Source of the DNA: Bombyx mori
Taxonomy: Eukaryota; Arthropoda; Insecta; Lepidoptera; Bombycidae
DNA length: 64,000 nt
Assembly: GCF_030269925.1 (NCBI RefSeq)
Contig: NC_085119.1
Span: 14,481,001 to 14,545,000, forward strand
Reading direction: 5' to 3'
Shown here: piece by piece, positions 30,898-43,607 of the stretch
Numbering within the stretch: the stretch's first letter is position 1
How the letters are laid out: the number at the start of each line of letters is the position of its first letter
Notes under the pieces: generated by a model
What the model was told of the DNA's origin: nothing
Databases searched by the model: none
The model's input: the letters and a program-made list of their open reading frames with translations, nothing else
Position numbers and translations under genes: made by a program

Positions 30898-31092
30898 TGA
30901 AGGGGGACACATCAAAGGAAAAACAAAATTGGTATTTTTATTTAGTTCCAAGTATTTTCATATTTATCTACATTTTAATCCTTCTCTGGACTTCCACAAA
31001 TAATTCAAGACCAAACTTAGCGAAATCGGTCTAACCGTTCTCGTGTTTTAGCGAGACTAACGAACAGCAATTCATTTTTATATATGTAGAAG
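30895..31092 (-). mobile_element. Helitron family 2 fragment
   Basis: 'gggggacacatcaaaggaaa' to 'gcgagactaacgaacagcaa' match the inside of 6649-7189 and 49675-49960. The CTAG end is missing. Confidence 0.65.
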
Positions 31093-32055
31093 ATTACAGT
31101 ATCTAATTTAAGCTACAGAGAAAATACTGACATTCGATTTTATTTTTGAAACCATTTGACATCCAGATTTCAATGAAAACCATTAAGCTGTATTTACGGT
31201 TGCCGTATCGAAGTAACAAAAAGACAACAGAAATCTAAGATTTATCTCATGCATGTTTGAACAAAAGGACACGATTTCCTGAGTATCATGAAAGTATATT
31301 AATATTAAACTACATTATCTTCGTGTTCATGACCTATATATATGACTTAACCATAAACATTGTTTTAATCACGCTAAAGAATGTACTACGCAAACACGCA
31401 ATGCTTTGTTCAAGTAACTAAGAAATAACCTTCTAGGGACCTCAACAAGGACGCTCATTTTTTGCACAGTTTTTTTTACAGTACCGAAAATACTTGTGGG
31501 CTTCGTGGCGTAAAGAATGAAAGTCTCTGGCAAGAACACTTTGTCAATATATACTGAACATTTCTCTGGGTTTGTAAATGTGTTGTATATGTAAAATAAG
31601 GCTATTTTTTAAACGCTAAAAAAGTTTGAAAATGAGATAAAAGCTCCAAGTTTAACAAACTGCCAAACATTAAGATGCCTTTAGATCGTTTTGTGTACAA
31701 AAATCGTAAATAATAAATAAATCTAAACTATCTGTACATAACATTATTTATTTGAATATTTCTTGTGTAAATATGTCAAAATAGCTCTTCTATTACCTTG
31801 ATAATATCATATTTATTCTTATGGTAAATTAAATGAATCGGGCAACGCCAGCTATATTTATCATAAGAAATGCGACAGTGCGTTAGATCGTTTCTGATTT
31901 TACAAATCAATCTACAAATCCACAGGTACCTTATGGAGCAATTGTTTAAATTCAGGAAAATGTTTCATATTTTTTAATTACTAACGCTTTTAATGAATAA
32001 ATGAAAATCATTATTTGGATATGTGCGAGTTGCTACTAGCTAAGTTGCTTTCCGG
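31093..32055. other. AT-rich, no supported feature
   Basis: No shared repeat, exon or ORF of substance was found. Confidence 0.45.
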
Positions 32056-32180
32056 CCTCGAGTGGCCATACTAGAAAGACCAGTTTGGGAAGCGACAGTT
32101 AGCGACAAAGGAATGATCTTCCACCGAGCGGTCGAAATTGCTTGGCAGAGCAGCTTTCCGAATGTTGTTATTAGGAACTT
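32056..32180 (+). repeat. Decayed two-copy repeat D
   Basis: 'gaatgatcttccaccgagcg' and the bases after it ('gtcgaaattgcttggcag') are matched in reverse complement near 40735-40805. The piece is GC-richer than its surroundings and open on both strands, which suggests the relic of a coding transposon. Confidence 0.5.
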
Positions 32181-32272
32181 GTTTATACATATGTTACACA
32201 TTTCGTATTGCGCAATATCTACCCTTAACACCAACAAGAAAAGAGATAATGACCGTCGCGGGCGCAAATAAA

Positions 32273-32720
32273 GTTTTTTTTTTTTTTTTTATTGCTTACA
32301 TGTGTGGACGAGCTCACAGCCCACCTGGTGTTAAGTGGTTACTGGAGCCCATAGACATCTACAACGTAAATGCGCCACACACCTTGAGATATAGTTCTAA
32401 GGTCTCAGAGTATAGTCACAACGGCTGCCCCACCCTTCAAACCGAAACGCATTACTGCTTCACGGCAGAAATAGGCGGGACGGTGGTACCTACCCGTGCG
32501 GACTCACAAGAGGTCCTACCACCAGTAATTACGCAAATTATAATTTTGCGGGTTTGATTTTTATTGCACGATGTTATTCCTTCACCGTGGAAGTCAATCG
32601 TGAACATTTGTTGAGTACGTATTTCATTAGAAAAATTGGTACCCGCCAGCGAGATTCGAACACCGGTGCATCGCTCGATACGAATGCACCGGACGTCTTA
32701 TCCTTTAGGCCACGACGACT
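32273..32720 (-). mobile_element. tRNA-headed composite SINE, full-length
   Basis: T-run, complete tail repeat (32290-32527), linker ('gatgttattccttcaccgtg') and tRNA-like head ending 'taggccacgacgact'. It is the best intact copy not nested in another repeat. Its head B box reads ggtgttcgaatctcgctg on the minus strand. Confidence 0.82.
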
Positions 32721-34079
32721 TTTAAAAACGTTTCTGGGCGATTCGGTGTATATAAGTACCTATAGCATGTGCATACATACATATGTAATTATTGAAGGAA
32801 GCACGTCTAGTAAGTATTGCACGGAAGCTATATCGGCACTTTATTTACATTTTGTACTTCTCCTTCGTGTATTCGACCTCTATGCGTTCCTAAGCCATTC
32901 GACCGATGTTGATGATTTGTAAAGCTAATTTAGACATTTCAGAGAAGATCTGTACCATAGTACGTAGAATAGAGGACGCACGAGTAGCTTAAAAAAAATT
33001 AAATGGTTGAAAACATTCAAATATCCTCGAAGTATATCCTCATGCACCCTTAACCAAGAAAACTGTGAAGTATTCAAAATGTTGAAAGATATTAAACTAA
33101 CATAACACATGTTTGATTATTCCTTAAAAGTAGTTTTAATTGCATCAAAAACTGTCAAAAACGAGCAATTTGCTATGATTATTATGTGATCCCATACAAT
33201 TTTGATAGCAATATGGTAATATTCGATATGATGTAGAATAGCATTTGAAAGACGGGTATGAGTGGGATGGGGAGAAGGGCGTCTAGGTTTTTCTTTCTCG
33301 CACACCCTCATTTAATGACGGTGTGAACATAAGATTCAAAGTGCGTACTAACCGACTTAAAGAGGAGATATTTTATTTTGATCTTTGTGTTTTTTTATAT
33401 AGATCTCTTCATTTCTCCGCAATTAATGAACCTATTATGTTGATATTTTAAATTTGAAACCAATGGAGTTTTAAATTTATTTTTTATTAATACGGAGTTG
33501 GAATGAGAAAAAGTATTATTATAATTAATTCAATTCGTTAACGGCAATTGGTTCTCTCGACATAAATATTCCCGACACGTTCTCTCAAAACTCGTTTATT
33601 AACAAAATTAATACCTCGAATTACTTGAATGTAAAGATTCTTTAAATTTTTTTCGCTCAGACACTAATTAATTATTGTTTTCGAACTTTATGATTTTCTT
33701 TCTGAGTTGAGCTTTGCATAAGCTTAGGTAGCGAGATTTCCCCGGAGATAGATTCTTCAGAGTACAAGGCTTTTTTCGTTTTAAAATTCCGCTCCAGGCC
33801 CTATTAGAGATGCCATAGAAACTTTACTTTGAATTCAACAATTCTATTGGGCTTTTGTTGTTTAATAAATACAAAGAATTCCAGACGATCCCATGTTTCT
33901 TTCTTAGCGAGCTAAATATATTTTTTCATACAATTCTGTTTTGTAACTGTTTGTTTTAGGTTTCTTACTTTTTGTTCTTTTTAATTTCAACAAATACAAA
34001 CGATGTTTTCGCGACTTGAAGAATTGAAGAATTACTAATTTTAAGGTTAATGTGCCATGTTATAATATATAATATGAAT
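32721..34079. other. Unique AT-rich DNA, no supported feature
   Basis: Short frames of 60-65 codons at 32925 and 33117 show no domain. Confidence 0.45.
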
Positions 34080-34480
34080 AAAAGTTATTCATCATGTGGT
34101 CGACCACGAGTACTGGCGATGTGTCTAATGTGGTTCACACTATACTATTCTATCTGGTCGGGCCCACATATCAGAATGCGACCTAGTGGCATTTTGTCCT
34201 TACCAGTTACCATCAAATTTCAAATGCTGTCACTGTAATTTGGCTGGCCATGTGGGCAAAGTACTGGATGGGTACGCTTAAGAGAGAGTGCTAAAAACGT
34301 GGAAATTTTTGTCGTAATCCAGAGTTGTTGTAATATTTTGACATAATTCGATCTGTAGTCTACGATTTTTATTCTTAGCATTATCCTCCAGCACACCTTA
34401 AATGTGTTGAAGTTCCGCCGCTAATAGTGTCCATATCTCAAGGCCATAGAGAAAGGCAGAGAAGATCATAGAACCAATTA
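34080..34480 (-). pseudogene. Decayed LINE reverse-transcriptase C-terminus
   Basis: On the minus strand near 34475-34420 the reading gives a block resembling SAFLYGLEIWTLL, and downstream near 34280 one resembling YFAHMAS. These correspond in order to the L-Y-G-x-E-x-W-T-L and K-x-x-G-H-x-x-R blocks after the polymerase core of RTE/CR1-like LINEs. Frames are broken and no polymerase core is left. Confidence 0.45.
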
Positions 34481-34542
34481 GTTTGACAATGTTCCATCAC
34501 ATATTATTTTGGGCTTCTGGCCATTTCAATCTGACTACTCTG

Positions 34543-34960
34543 ACAGTCGTGGTGGCCTAACGGATAAGACGTCCGGTGCATTCGTGTTGAGTGATGCACC
34601 GGTGTTCGAATCTCAGGCGGGTACAAATTTTTCTAATTTTAACAATTGTTCATGATTGACTTTCGCGATGAAGGAATAACATCGTGTAATAAAAATTAAA
34701 CCCGCAAAATTATAACTTGCGTAATTACGCGTGGTAGGACCTCTTGTGAGTCCGCGCGGGTAGGTACCTCCACCCTGCCTATTTCTGCCGTGAAGCAGTA
34801 ATGCGTTTCGGTTTGTAACTATACTTGAGACCTTAGAACTTATATCTCAAGGTGGGTGGCGCATTTGCATTGTGGATGTCTATGGGCTCCAGTAATCACT
34901 TAACACCAGGTGGGTTGTGAGCTCGTCCACCTATCTAAGCAATAAAAAATAAATAAAAAA
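34543..34960 (+). mobile_element. tRNA-headed composite SINE, full-length
   Basis: Head 'gtggcctaacggataagacg' and 'ggtgttcgaatctcaggcg', linker, then a tail repeat that lacks about 20 bp after 'cgtttcggttt'. It ends 'taagcaataaaaaataaata'. It abuts the decayed LINE piece at 34968. Confidence 0.8.
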
Positions 34961-34967
34961 ACAATTG

Positions 34968-35216
34968 CTTGAGATGGTGCCCTCAACTCCTTTTCAGTTT
35001 CATATCGGAACCGAATCCATTCATAGTATCTGGAACTGCTGCGTTCATTGATAGTGCGTTTCCAGAGATATTTTTTAATACGAACCATCCGGACTTGAAT
35101 TAACTTTGTTCCATGGTATTTCTCAAGGGCGTGTCGTTATGATATTACGAAGAACATCTTATAATGTCCTTCTTCAACCGAGGTTTGAGCAGAGTCTTCG
35201 ACAGTAGGCAGCGGTT
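34968..35216 (+). pseudogene. Decayed C-terminal end of a Jockey-like LINE
   Basis: It aligns without large gaps to 48805-49025 of the long LINE: 'cttgagatggtgcc', 'agtgcgtttccagag', 'acgaaccatccgg', 'atgtccttcttcaaccgagg', 'agtaggcagcgg'. Many substitutions and indels destroy the frame, so it is much older than the 46-49 kb copy. Confidence 0.7.
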
Positions 35217-38200
35217 ATATAAAACTTCAATCAACCAAATATATAAAAAAAAACATAGTACAAAACTCTCACTTAGTTGAGATTTATGAAAAGCGAAAAC
35301 CATCCCAAGCGGTTATTTATCAGCATAAGCCGAGTGAACTGTGGGCAACACTTTCTCACTGCTTCGAGCCTTTTTCATTTCGCCCCGAAATGGAATATGT
35401 GCACAATAGCTTTGAAAGTGCGAGCAGAAAAACACACCAAACATATTGTCTAGCACGCATTATGGGGATATAAATCTTACCCTTGTCAGATACGTCGGAC
35501 GTTGAACCGTGATGCCATTGCAAAGGGGCCGAAACTACTTATTCTAAAAGTTTGACTACGGATTATTAATAATGAAAAAAAATCTTAGTCTAATTTTTAT
35601 TTCAGCCACAAATTCTGTGCGCTCCGTTAAGAGTCGTCAAGTATAGGATGTTTATTCAGCACAATGTTAAGACCACGTGTTTGAAAACGAGTTATTATGT
35701 GAAGACATTTCAAGGTAACGTCCACAAGTATAGATAGAATACTTCGATAGCAGCGACGCATTGATAGACTATAGGTTTATCTCTACACTAGTCTCACCAG
35801 TCAGCATTACGATTCTTATATTTAATGTACTGAAAATTATTTACTGAAAAATAGAACTACTCATTTCTTCTGTTACATTGTTGAAAATAAATTCGAATGT
35901 CGATACCGAAATCAAACTTCTATCGTTTACAAATAAAAATACATCTCAAAGGTTACTCGGGAAATTACTTGGAAACGTTCTTTGATCCCTTTAATAAGAA
36001 TTTTTACGTATCTAACGGCGGCTGACTGCCTTGTGTTTGATTTTCGAAGCTTAAATCAAAATTCAAAATCTTGTCTGTAATTCTTCTGCTATAAGCGGTG
36101 AAAATAATATTTACAAGATTTTATTTGTTGAAGACAATATTTAGGTTCATGCCTAACATAATCTATTAGTCACAAGTTTATTTTAATCTAAAGTGTATAA
36201 TCGCGGTTGAGTGATTTATCAAATTATTCATTCTGTTAATTCTTCAACTGCGTAAAATTCAAAGAATTCATTTTATCATGTAAACTCACCTTGCTTTAAA
36301 CTTAAACTTAGAGCAAGGTTACGTAAATTACGTGAACCTTTTTTATTCTACGAAAGATATACCTGAAGAGATTTAGTTATTTTTAATCTTGCACTGTCCA
36401 TCAATACTAATGGTTATTTCATGCCAAGTTCTGATATTAACCAGATATTCTCAGAAGTGCACCACGTATTGAAGTTCTAATTGATTGATTAGATAAAGAG
36501 TTCAGGACCACAAAAACTAAAGGAATCTAAAAATTATGTCCGTAAGTACAATTTTAATTCCAAACACAGTAAAATACCTCAAAAAATTATATAGAACAAA
36601 TTTACATAAAATATTGATACACCTTTTAAAACGAGAGAGAGATCCGGCAAAAAATATTGTCCTTTTCACGGAGTGGTTGGCAATAATTTCTGGTTCACTA
36701 AACCAGATAAATGTTGGATGAAGTGAAAACAATGGTCTCCGAGGCAATGTACAGCGATTTATTCAATTGATAGGATGTCTATTTTTGGCTCTAAGCTTAT
36801 TGGTTTTAAATTTTTTTAAGGCGTGGTTGATTCGCGTTCCGAAATAGAAATGATAGGGATCTTTGCTTGCTCTCAATACGTCCTACAACTAGCTACTATG
36901 CAATATTAAGCCGCAGGTTTGCATTAATCAATTATAAAATATAAATTAAAATGATATAAAATGAAAAATGTAAATTCAATATTTTTGAACAAAAATTATT
37001 AAGTATATTTATTTTGAATACGAAAGTTTCATGAAATGTATACCGATTCCCTGAAGTCTAATTTTTTAAATCATTTTGTATAATGTACGGTTTAATGATT
37101 CAGAAAATTAAATTTACAAACTATTACAATGTTTAATGGTAAATCTGATGATTTATATTAACAAATATTTTTGAAATAAAACTCGGATAACTCATTTGTA
37201 CGCGACTATATTTGTGACATCTCTTTGGTTCGTGTACTGCGTAACGCTTATTGTAGTCATTGCTTTGCGTAATATTCCTGAAGGCAGGTTCTAAGTGATT
37301 ATAGATAGTTGAAAATAAAACATTTAAATTACGATTGACTAATAAATTTTGAATCAATCGTTTAACACGCAATGTATTAGAACTAATCCGCGAAGTCAAC
37401 GACCTCTGGTGATTCTGTTTTCGACTTATATTGTAGGTACACAAATGACGAAATTTGTAGAAGATCCTAGATTTATAAAAGATTTTGAATAATTTAATAT
37501 TGTAAAATTGTAAAAGTTGGTAGAATGGTTAATAATTATCATCCGTTATCTGGTACCTGTAACACAGGTTCTTTACGAACTTATCACGGGACCAGTTAAC
37601 GTGGCGTGATTGTTAGTAAATATTTATTTATTATTATTATTATTATCATACAGGCAGGTGGGTGATCAAAAATAATTAAACATGCAACAGATTATGCGTC
37701 TTACAATGAAACACGATCTTTCATAATTCACAATTATTTTATTTTTATTTCCTGCAAATTTTCGGCCAAAAAAATATTATAAAAATATTAGGTTCCGAAG
37801 TTAAACTTTAACAAAACTTTAAAATCATGTTAGAAGTACGTCAAAAATATGATTTTGCCCAAGCAGTTACCCGAGGACTCGATTTTTTACTTATCAGAAC
37901 AATAATAATATTTATTTATTTTTATTTGACCAATGTTATGTCCCTATGTTTGGTTGGATAGTTATACCTACTACAAAGTAGATATTGTCATTAGACCAAT
38001 AGAAATATTGAATCCGAGAAGCTAAAATTGCGGATAACCGATCTTCTGCCTCTGTTCTGTAATTTTGAAGACAAAGTATGGTAAAGTAAGCAACGCCTAT
38101 CCGCGTTAAGCTTTTCCAATCACTGAGTACTTTTCATCGAAGTTTCCAACACACACTGCTAACTGTTATACGAAGTTTTATGAAGAGGCCTTTCGTGTTA

Positions 38201-38282
38201 AATTTAAGTTTTGAATTGCGAACGTGAGGAATACGCGTCATGATGCGATGAAAATCAAACAAACATTATGAAATTTAAAAAA
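35217..38282. other. Largest repeat-poor stretch, AT-rich
   Basis: These 3 kb contain no supported transposon piece or exon. Overlapping frames on both strands at 36517-36747 and a 103-codon minus frame at 37133 are AT-rich and have no domain. Confidence 0.45.
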
Positions 38283-38322
38283 GGGTGCGTGTACTTATGT
38301 ACGCGCGTAAGAAATTATACTT
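38283..38322 (+). repeat. Family C left-end relic
   Basis: 'gtgcgtgtacttatgtacgc' and 'gcgtaagaaattatacttta' resemble the first 45 bp of the 310-bp family C unit. Confidence 0.45.
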
Positions 38323-38799
38323 TATTTTTATTAAATTTATTTCTTTTTTTTTTATTTAAATTTTAATCAATTTGAAAAAAAATCGGACCCTGAGGAGTCA
38401 AAGACAAACAATTTCACCACGGTTTTGGCTTATCATAAGATTAGCACAGTCTCGTTTCAACTGTGACCATTGTTGAATATAATAATATGAAAAACATCAA
38501 TTTGTTAAAATAACTCGTATCGTGAGTTATTTGTTCAATAGCAGACTTTGCCTGCCAACAGCTCTGCTAACAGAGCTTTGACTCAATGTCATTAAGGGCG
38601 CGGGAGTTCTTAGATCAAGGTCGAATAGCGGTAAACATGTCTCGCAATTCAAAGGCCCGTGAGTAGAAGCTTAATACATATAAAATATTATGGATTAGCA
38701 TGGATCGACATTGTAGGTCACCACTAGTAGGTATCGTAATGCCTGAATATCCACCATTAGTAGGTATCGTAATACCGGAAATACTGTAGAGGAATGTTT

Positions 38800-39200
38800 A
38801 TTTCAGAGTGTAATGTACGGGCTAGAGGTGTTAGGAAAAACTGTTGAACTTTGCTTCGATGGGGCCCGGTTCGATGATAAAGGAGATGACGGTAACGTCT
38901 ACACTAGCTTCTCGGAGTGCTATTAAATTGGTGAGCGAACTGGTTTGGCGGCAGCAACAGACCAATAGAATGGAAATTCGGCGCTGCAATTTGACCTCCC
39001 TGGTCTAAGACCTGAAAGAAGACCCAAGACAAGGTGGAAAGATGTAATGCTGAAGGACAAGAGGTAATACAATGGTAATGACGTTAATGTCGAAATCGGA
39101 GTGAAGTGGAGGGGAAAGATAAGGAAAGCTGACTACCATGGGGGATGCATAAGTAAGAAGACACAAAGAGGGAGTAGGGCAAAACGAAGGAGCCTCAAGT
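38800..39200 (+). pseudogene. Decayed RTE-like LINE 3' coding end
   Basis: Translating in shifting frames gives VMYGLEVLGKTVE near 38810, a block with RPKTRWKDVMLKDK spacing near 39010-39060, and a closing W-R-x-x-x-RKAD-like stretch near 39115. This is the order seen in RTE-type polymerase C-termini. Compare the better copy at 60985. Confidence 0.5.
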
Positions 39201-39983
39201 ACTAAGGAATTCCTTCGCGTAGTAAAGGAAGTTACATTGATAGATAAACTGAAGATACTAATGACTCATGGTGCGAAAGTGGTAGGAAGCTGATGATGCA
39301 ATATTCATAGGTTGGAAGACCTGTTTTATTATTTTTGTGAGCTATTGTGTGTGTTTGTGTGTGGGTATGAGTGAGATTATTATCGTGAGCATGTTTGCTC
39401 ATTGACGCTGGTAAATTTAGTATTCCTAAGCTCACATTTCGAAAATACGTTGTGGGACAAACACAACTTCACTCTATAAGTTTCAAACAGCTTAACAAAA
39501 GATTAGATCCGCAATCAGCCTTCGTAACTTTCTCATACATTCTATATGAACGAAATAAAGACAGAATTATGTACATAATATATAGGTACAGATATATAAA
39601 ATCGTTTTATTCTATTAAAGATTAAATGGAAAATAATATTACTTGTTCGTGTTTATGTGTCAGAATGTAGTTTATGCGGTTGAGATGAATCTTGGGCGGT
39701 TACTGTTGGCAGTTGAAGCTCTCGACACAGCATCAATTCACCACAGGTGGTTCGCCAGTATTAATATAGTAAACAATCATATGTATAAATCATAAGATGC
39801 CAACTGATACCGATACAGTACCAAACTGGCAGTAGCTACCAAATTGATAGAGGCGGTGCCAAAATTGTCTCATTAGTTGAGTAGTTTTTGATTATGACAG
39901 CTGTACAAATATTTTCGGTTGCTTGCTTGTCGTAAGCTCGCCCTGCCATTAAAGCAAAAAAAACTTATATTGTACATATGCCT
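39201..39983. other. No supported feature
   Basis: It is AT-rich. 39715-39770 may be a very old LINE tail ('ttcaccacaggtggttcgcc'). Confidence 0.4.
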
Positions 39984-40236
39984 ACTTTTTTTTTTTTTTT
40001 TATAGCTTAGATGGGTGGACGATCTCACAGGCCACCTGGTGTTAAGTGGTTACTGAAGCCCATAGACATCTACACCGTAAATGCGCCACCCACCTTGAGA
40101 TATAAGTTCTAAGATCTCAGTATAGTTACAACGGCTGCCCCACCCTTCAAACCGAAACGCATTACTGCTTCACGGCAGAAATAGGCAGGGCGGTGGTGCC
40201 TACCCGCGCGGACTCACAAGAGGTCCTACCACCAGT
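39984..40236 (-). repeat. Tail repeat, complete copy
   Basis: It runs from a 17-base T-run through all internal blocks to 'ctaccaccagt'. It is among the least diverged copies in the window. Confidence 0.88.
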
Positions 40237-41136
40237 AAAATTCGTCTCTAGCGGCAGTCGACAAAAAACAATATGTCAAACAAAATAATGTAACGTTTCT
40301 CGTTTTCGGTAATTCGATTCGGAAAGAAAACACATAATGAAAGAACAATATAAAGTTTCTTATAGCACTCTCCTTAGCGTGGAGTGCCTTATATCGGATA
40401 ATGGGCGTTACCCGGCAATATTAAAGTTAGATTACGTGCGTCTTTATTAGTTCTTTTGATCCTTTAAGAACATTCTCGATTTGTCGTTAATATTTAATAC
40501 ATTTTACGACAGAAATATGTCCAAGGTACTAAGAAACGCCTTTGGCAGCAGTCGATAGAAGTAATATGAAAGTTTTTTATATTAAAGGGAGTGACGGGCG
40601 GGTTTTAACGGGGAATTAGAATTTGTGGCGGGTAGCCATCATACAACGCAAAATATTTGACAGATGCCAGAATCTCGCTTACGATATTTTCAAGATAAGC
40701 TCGCATATATACAAGTTCAAACAACAACATTTGGACTGTCGGTCTACCGAGCAATATCACCCGCTCGGTGGAAGATCATCCCTTCATCGTTAAGCATCCC
40801 AAAAGTTTGATTTCCGAGTAGGAGCCCGAGAAACAGCTGTTATATCCAAGGAAGGCACCAACCACACACGGTACGTGGCACAAGACACTTCTTTCAAGAT
40901 CCTTCTTTTAACTGTCCGTACCGTCGTTAATCTTTAAGATCCTGATGAGTATAATCGGTCAATTTTATTAAATCATTGTGTTATCATCGGTCTTTGATAG
41001 GCATGCGAAATTTCAATTGAATCCATCGCTCCAAAGCCCGTGAAAGGCAAGTTCATGGCTTCGATACATAGATACATACCAAACTAATAAAAGCATGTTA
41101 AAAAGGAAACACGGAATGTAGGGCTTGTAAGGTTTT
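40237..41136. other. Mostly unique; repeat D partner at ~40735-40805
   Basis: 'cgctcggtggaagatcatcc' at about 40771-40790 is the reverse-complement partner of 32115-32135. Nothing else was recognised. Confidence 0.45.
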
Positions 41137-41384
41137 ACTGGTGGTAGGACCTCTTGTGAGTCCGCACAGGTAGGTACCACCACCCTGCCTATTTCTGCCG
41201 TGAAGCAGCAATGCGTTTCGGTTTGAAGAGCGGGGCAGACGTTGTACTGTCAAAAGTGAGACCTTACAGCTCACGTCTCAAGGTAGGTGGCGCATTTACG
41301 TTGTAGATGTCTATGCGCTCCAGTAACCACTTAACACCTAGTGAGCTGTGAGCTCTTCCACCCATCTAAGCAATAAATAAAAAA
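41137..41384 (+). repeat. Tail repeat, complete copy
   Basis: It runs from 'actggtggtaggacctc' to 'taagcaataaataaaaaa', with a variant middle ('gtactgtcaaaagtgagacc'). Confidence 0.87.
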
Positions 41385-41569
41385 GGCGTACCATGAGATC
41401 GCGCCGATAAATACAATTACCTTGCCCATCTCTGGCGCAGTAATATCGCCTTTTCTCTTTATAATAATAATAAGTGGGAACAAATAACGCACGGTCATCC
41501 AGCCTTAATTTAAGATTCCCTGTACTTTGAGTAACAAAGATTGATAAACATACTTATATGTGTTTAAAT

Positions 41570-41702
41570 ATATACGTATATAGATAATAAACACCCAGAT
41601 AAATAGCAAACGAACCTATTCATCACATAATGCTTGCTCGATGTGGGAATCGAATCTACGGCCCTCAGTGTAGGTCGCTAACTACAGCACCAACGATTCA
41701 TT
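41570..41702 (-). repeat. tRNA-derived SINE-like fragment
   Basis: On the minus strand 'ttggtgctgtagttagcgac' and 'gccgtagattcgattccc' fit a pol III A box and B box about 30 nt apart, followed by 'tatttatctgggtgtttatt', typical of tRNA-related SINEs. It cannot fold as a full tRNA. Confidence 0.5.
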
Positions 41703-41989
41703 CAAAAATAACAACCATATAATTATGAAGAATGATAAAATATTCAGTGAAAAGTTTGGAGGCTATAGTAGATAGATGATTTTACTATTTCAAACTAACT
41801 ATATTAAAATAATGTACTGAATTACTAGTGGTGTGATATTAAAACAAACTTAGCTTTACTTAAAAAAAAATAGTCGACTAACGCGTGACTTTAATTACTT
41901 ATATCACGAATGCTACACATTTTGCGTGGACGGTCGAACGAACTAACCTACACAGTGAACAATGAACAACATTGAGGGGTGATTCCTCA

Positions 41990-42190
41990 GACACAGTCCA
42001 CTGAGTTTCTCGCCGGATCTTCTCAGTGGGTCGCGTTTCCGATCCGGTGGTAGATTCTGCGAAGCACTGCTCTTGCTAGGGTTCGTGTTAGCAACGTCGT
42101 CAGGTTTGAGCCCCGTGAGCTCACCTACTATTTAAGGTTCCGCTGATATAGCCTCTCAAGGCTATCAGCTTAGGTAGAAAAAAAAAAATA
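41990..42190 (+). mobile_element. Bm1: Bm1 SINE, 5'-truncated
   Basis: 'cactgagtttctcgccggat', 'gatccggtggtagattctgc', 'gagctcacctacta' and 'cctctcaaggctatcagctt', ending 'taggtagaaaaaaaaaaa'. It is less diverged than the 18.4-kb copy. Confidence 0.85.
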
Positions 42191-42339
42191 GGGGTGATGA
42201 TAGGCTATTTGGTTTAAGCGACATTTTTGCAATTTTACAGGTGAGCCATTTGAAATTTCGAAAAAATGTCTTAACAGAAAAACTTCGTCAGCTATTTCAA
42301 TGGAGTAAACTTAATTGAAGATCAATTAAAAAACAAAGA

Positions 42340-42745
42340 CCCGCGTGGCACTCGGGGACTGCCGCGGTAAAGCTATTGTATAGCATTTTGTAGCAACATA
42401 AGCAATTATAATTAGACAATAATAATTTTATATTAAAACAATAATAAAGTAAGACCACGCTATATTTATAAACATTAACAAAAGCAAAACATTAACTGTC
42501 CCCTTCACACTCATAAGTTAGACCGCGCAAGAGAGAGATGGGCAGACTTTTCATGATGCGCATGCAGTGCGACGTCACGCCGCGCGCTTATTCACAAACA
42601 CTATACAAGCGCAACGTGTGAATGTGTTGAAGCTACATGGTAGGCGGAGTGGGAGGTGTTAGGTTTTATTTTCGTTACGTAATTTCTTGATTCTGTCGCC
42701 GCGCTAAAAGCCCGCGATAAAAGCTATGCAATAGCCTAAAAAAAC
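42340..42745 (+). mobile_element. Family A element, complete reference copy
   Basis: It begins 'gcgtggcactcggggactgc' and 'cgcggtaaagctattgtata' and ends 'aaaagctatgcaatagcc' followed by taaaaaaa. An inverted repeat (gctattg.atagc against gctatgcaatagc) lies near both ends. It has no ORF. The A-rich 3' flank leaves open whether it moved as DNA or RNA. Confidence 0.7.
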
Positions 42746-43486
42746 TTAAAAGCATCGAACTTATGACGCTAACACCAAATAAAATTACAAAGATAAATTT
42801 AATGTCGCGTATTAAGGGAAATGTCTCTTAAACCAAACAGCCTTACACCCCTCGATATATTATTGGCAAATTATACAACAGGACATATTTCGAAATACGA
42901 ATACCCGAATTATGTCATGTTATCATCAAAGCCCATTCGAAGAACGCCACCCGACATAACCGTATAAAGCATGTAGACGAGTCTCTCTCACAGAAATATG
43001 AAAAAAAAACGTAAATAAAACTTCATAGTGCCCATAAAAATCAAGCCGCAAAACGTGACGTAACGGGTTACGTTTCATTTTACGCAGTTCGTAACCAAAT
43101 ATCCTGGACTAGCGTCAGTGTGTGTGTGTTCATTCTGCGTCTTTTTTACATGTTTCCTAGATGTGTGCCTCTTAGTTTTATGTTTGCGGTGCCCATAATC
43201 TATGTATATGGCGGTACTTGTCCAGAAGCAGCTAAATAAATAAAAATAGGTTACGTCTGGCCGTAAAGCTGATGGTTGGTTGATATTCCTTTTACGGTTT
43301 GTGCCAATTTGTTGAATCGCTATCGTGCACGAGCTAGCAGACTTCGAATGCGGAGAAACAAATTCGGATATGAATTCGAGAAATAGAAATATGTCTGCCG
43401 GCTTTTTTACCTGTCCTCTTAAAAACGATTTCTTTATGTCTTATATTATTTGGCAAAAAAATGTCAAGATCTAGAACTGGTTCTAT
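42746..43486. other. No supported feature
   Basis: It is unique within the window, with a short GT run near 43118. Confidence 0.4.
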
Positions 43487-43607
43487 ACTGGTGGTAAGAC
43501 GTAGGTACGGGTAGGTACCACCACCTCGCCTATTTCTGCCGTGAAGCAGTAATGCGTTTCGGTTTGAAGAGCGGGGCAGCCGTTGTAACTATATTGACCT
43601 TAGAAGG
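43487..43607 (+). repeat. Tail repeat, 5' half
   Basis: It runs from 'actggtggtaagacgta' to 'actatattgaccttagaa', where it breaks off. Confidence 0.75.

Noticed and set aside
36517..36747. Overlapping ORFs on both strands (61 and 76 codons)
   Set aside because: Both are low-complexity, AT-driven frames; overlap on both strands argues for chance.
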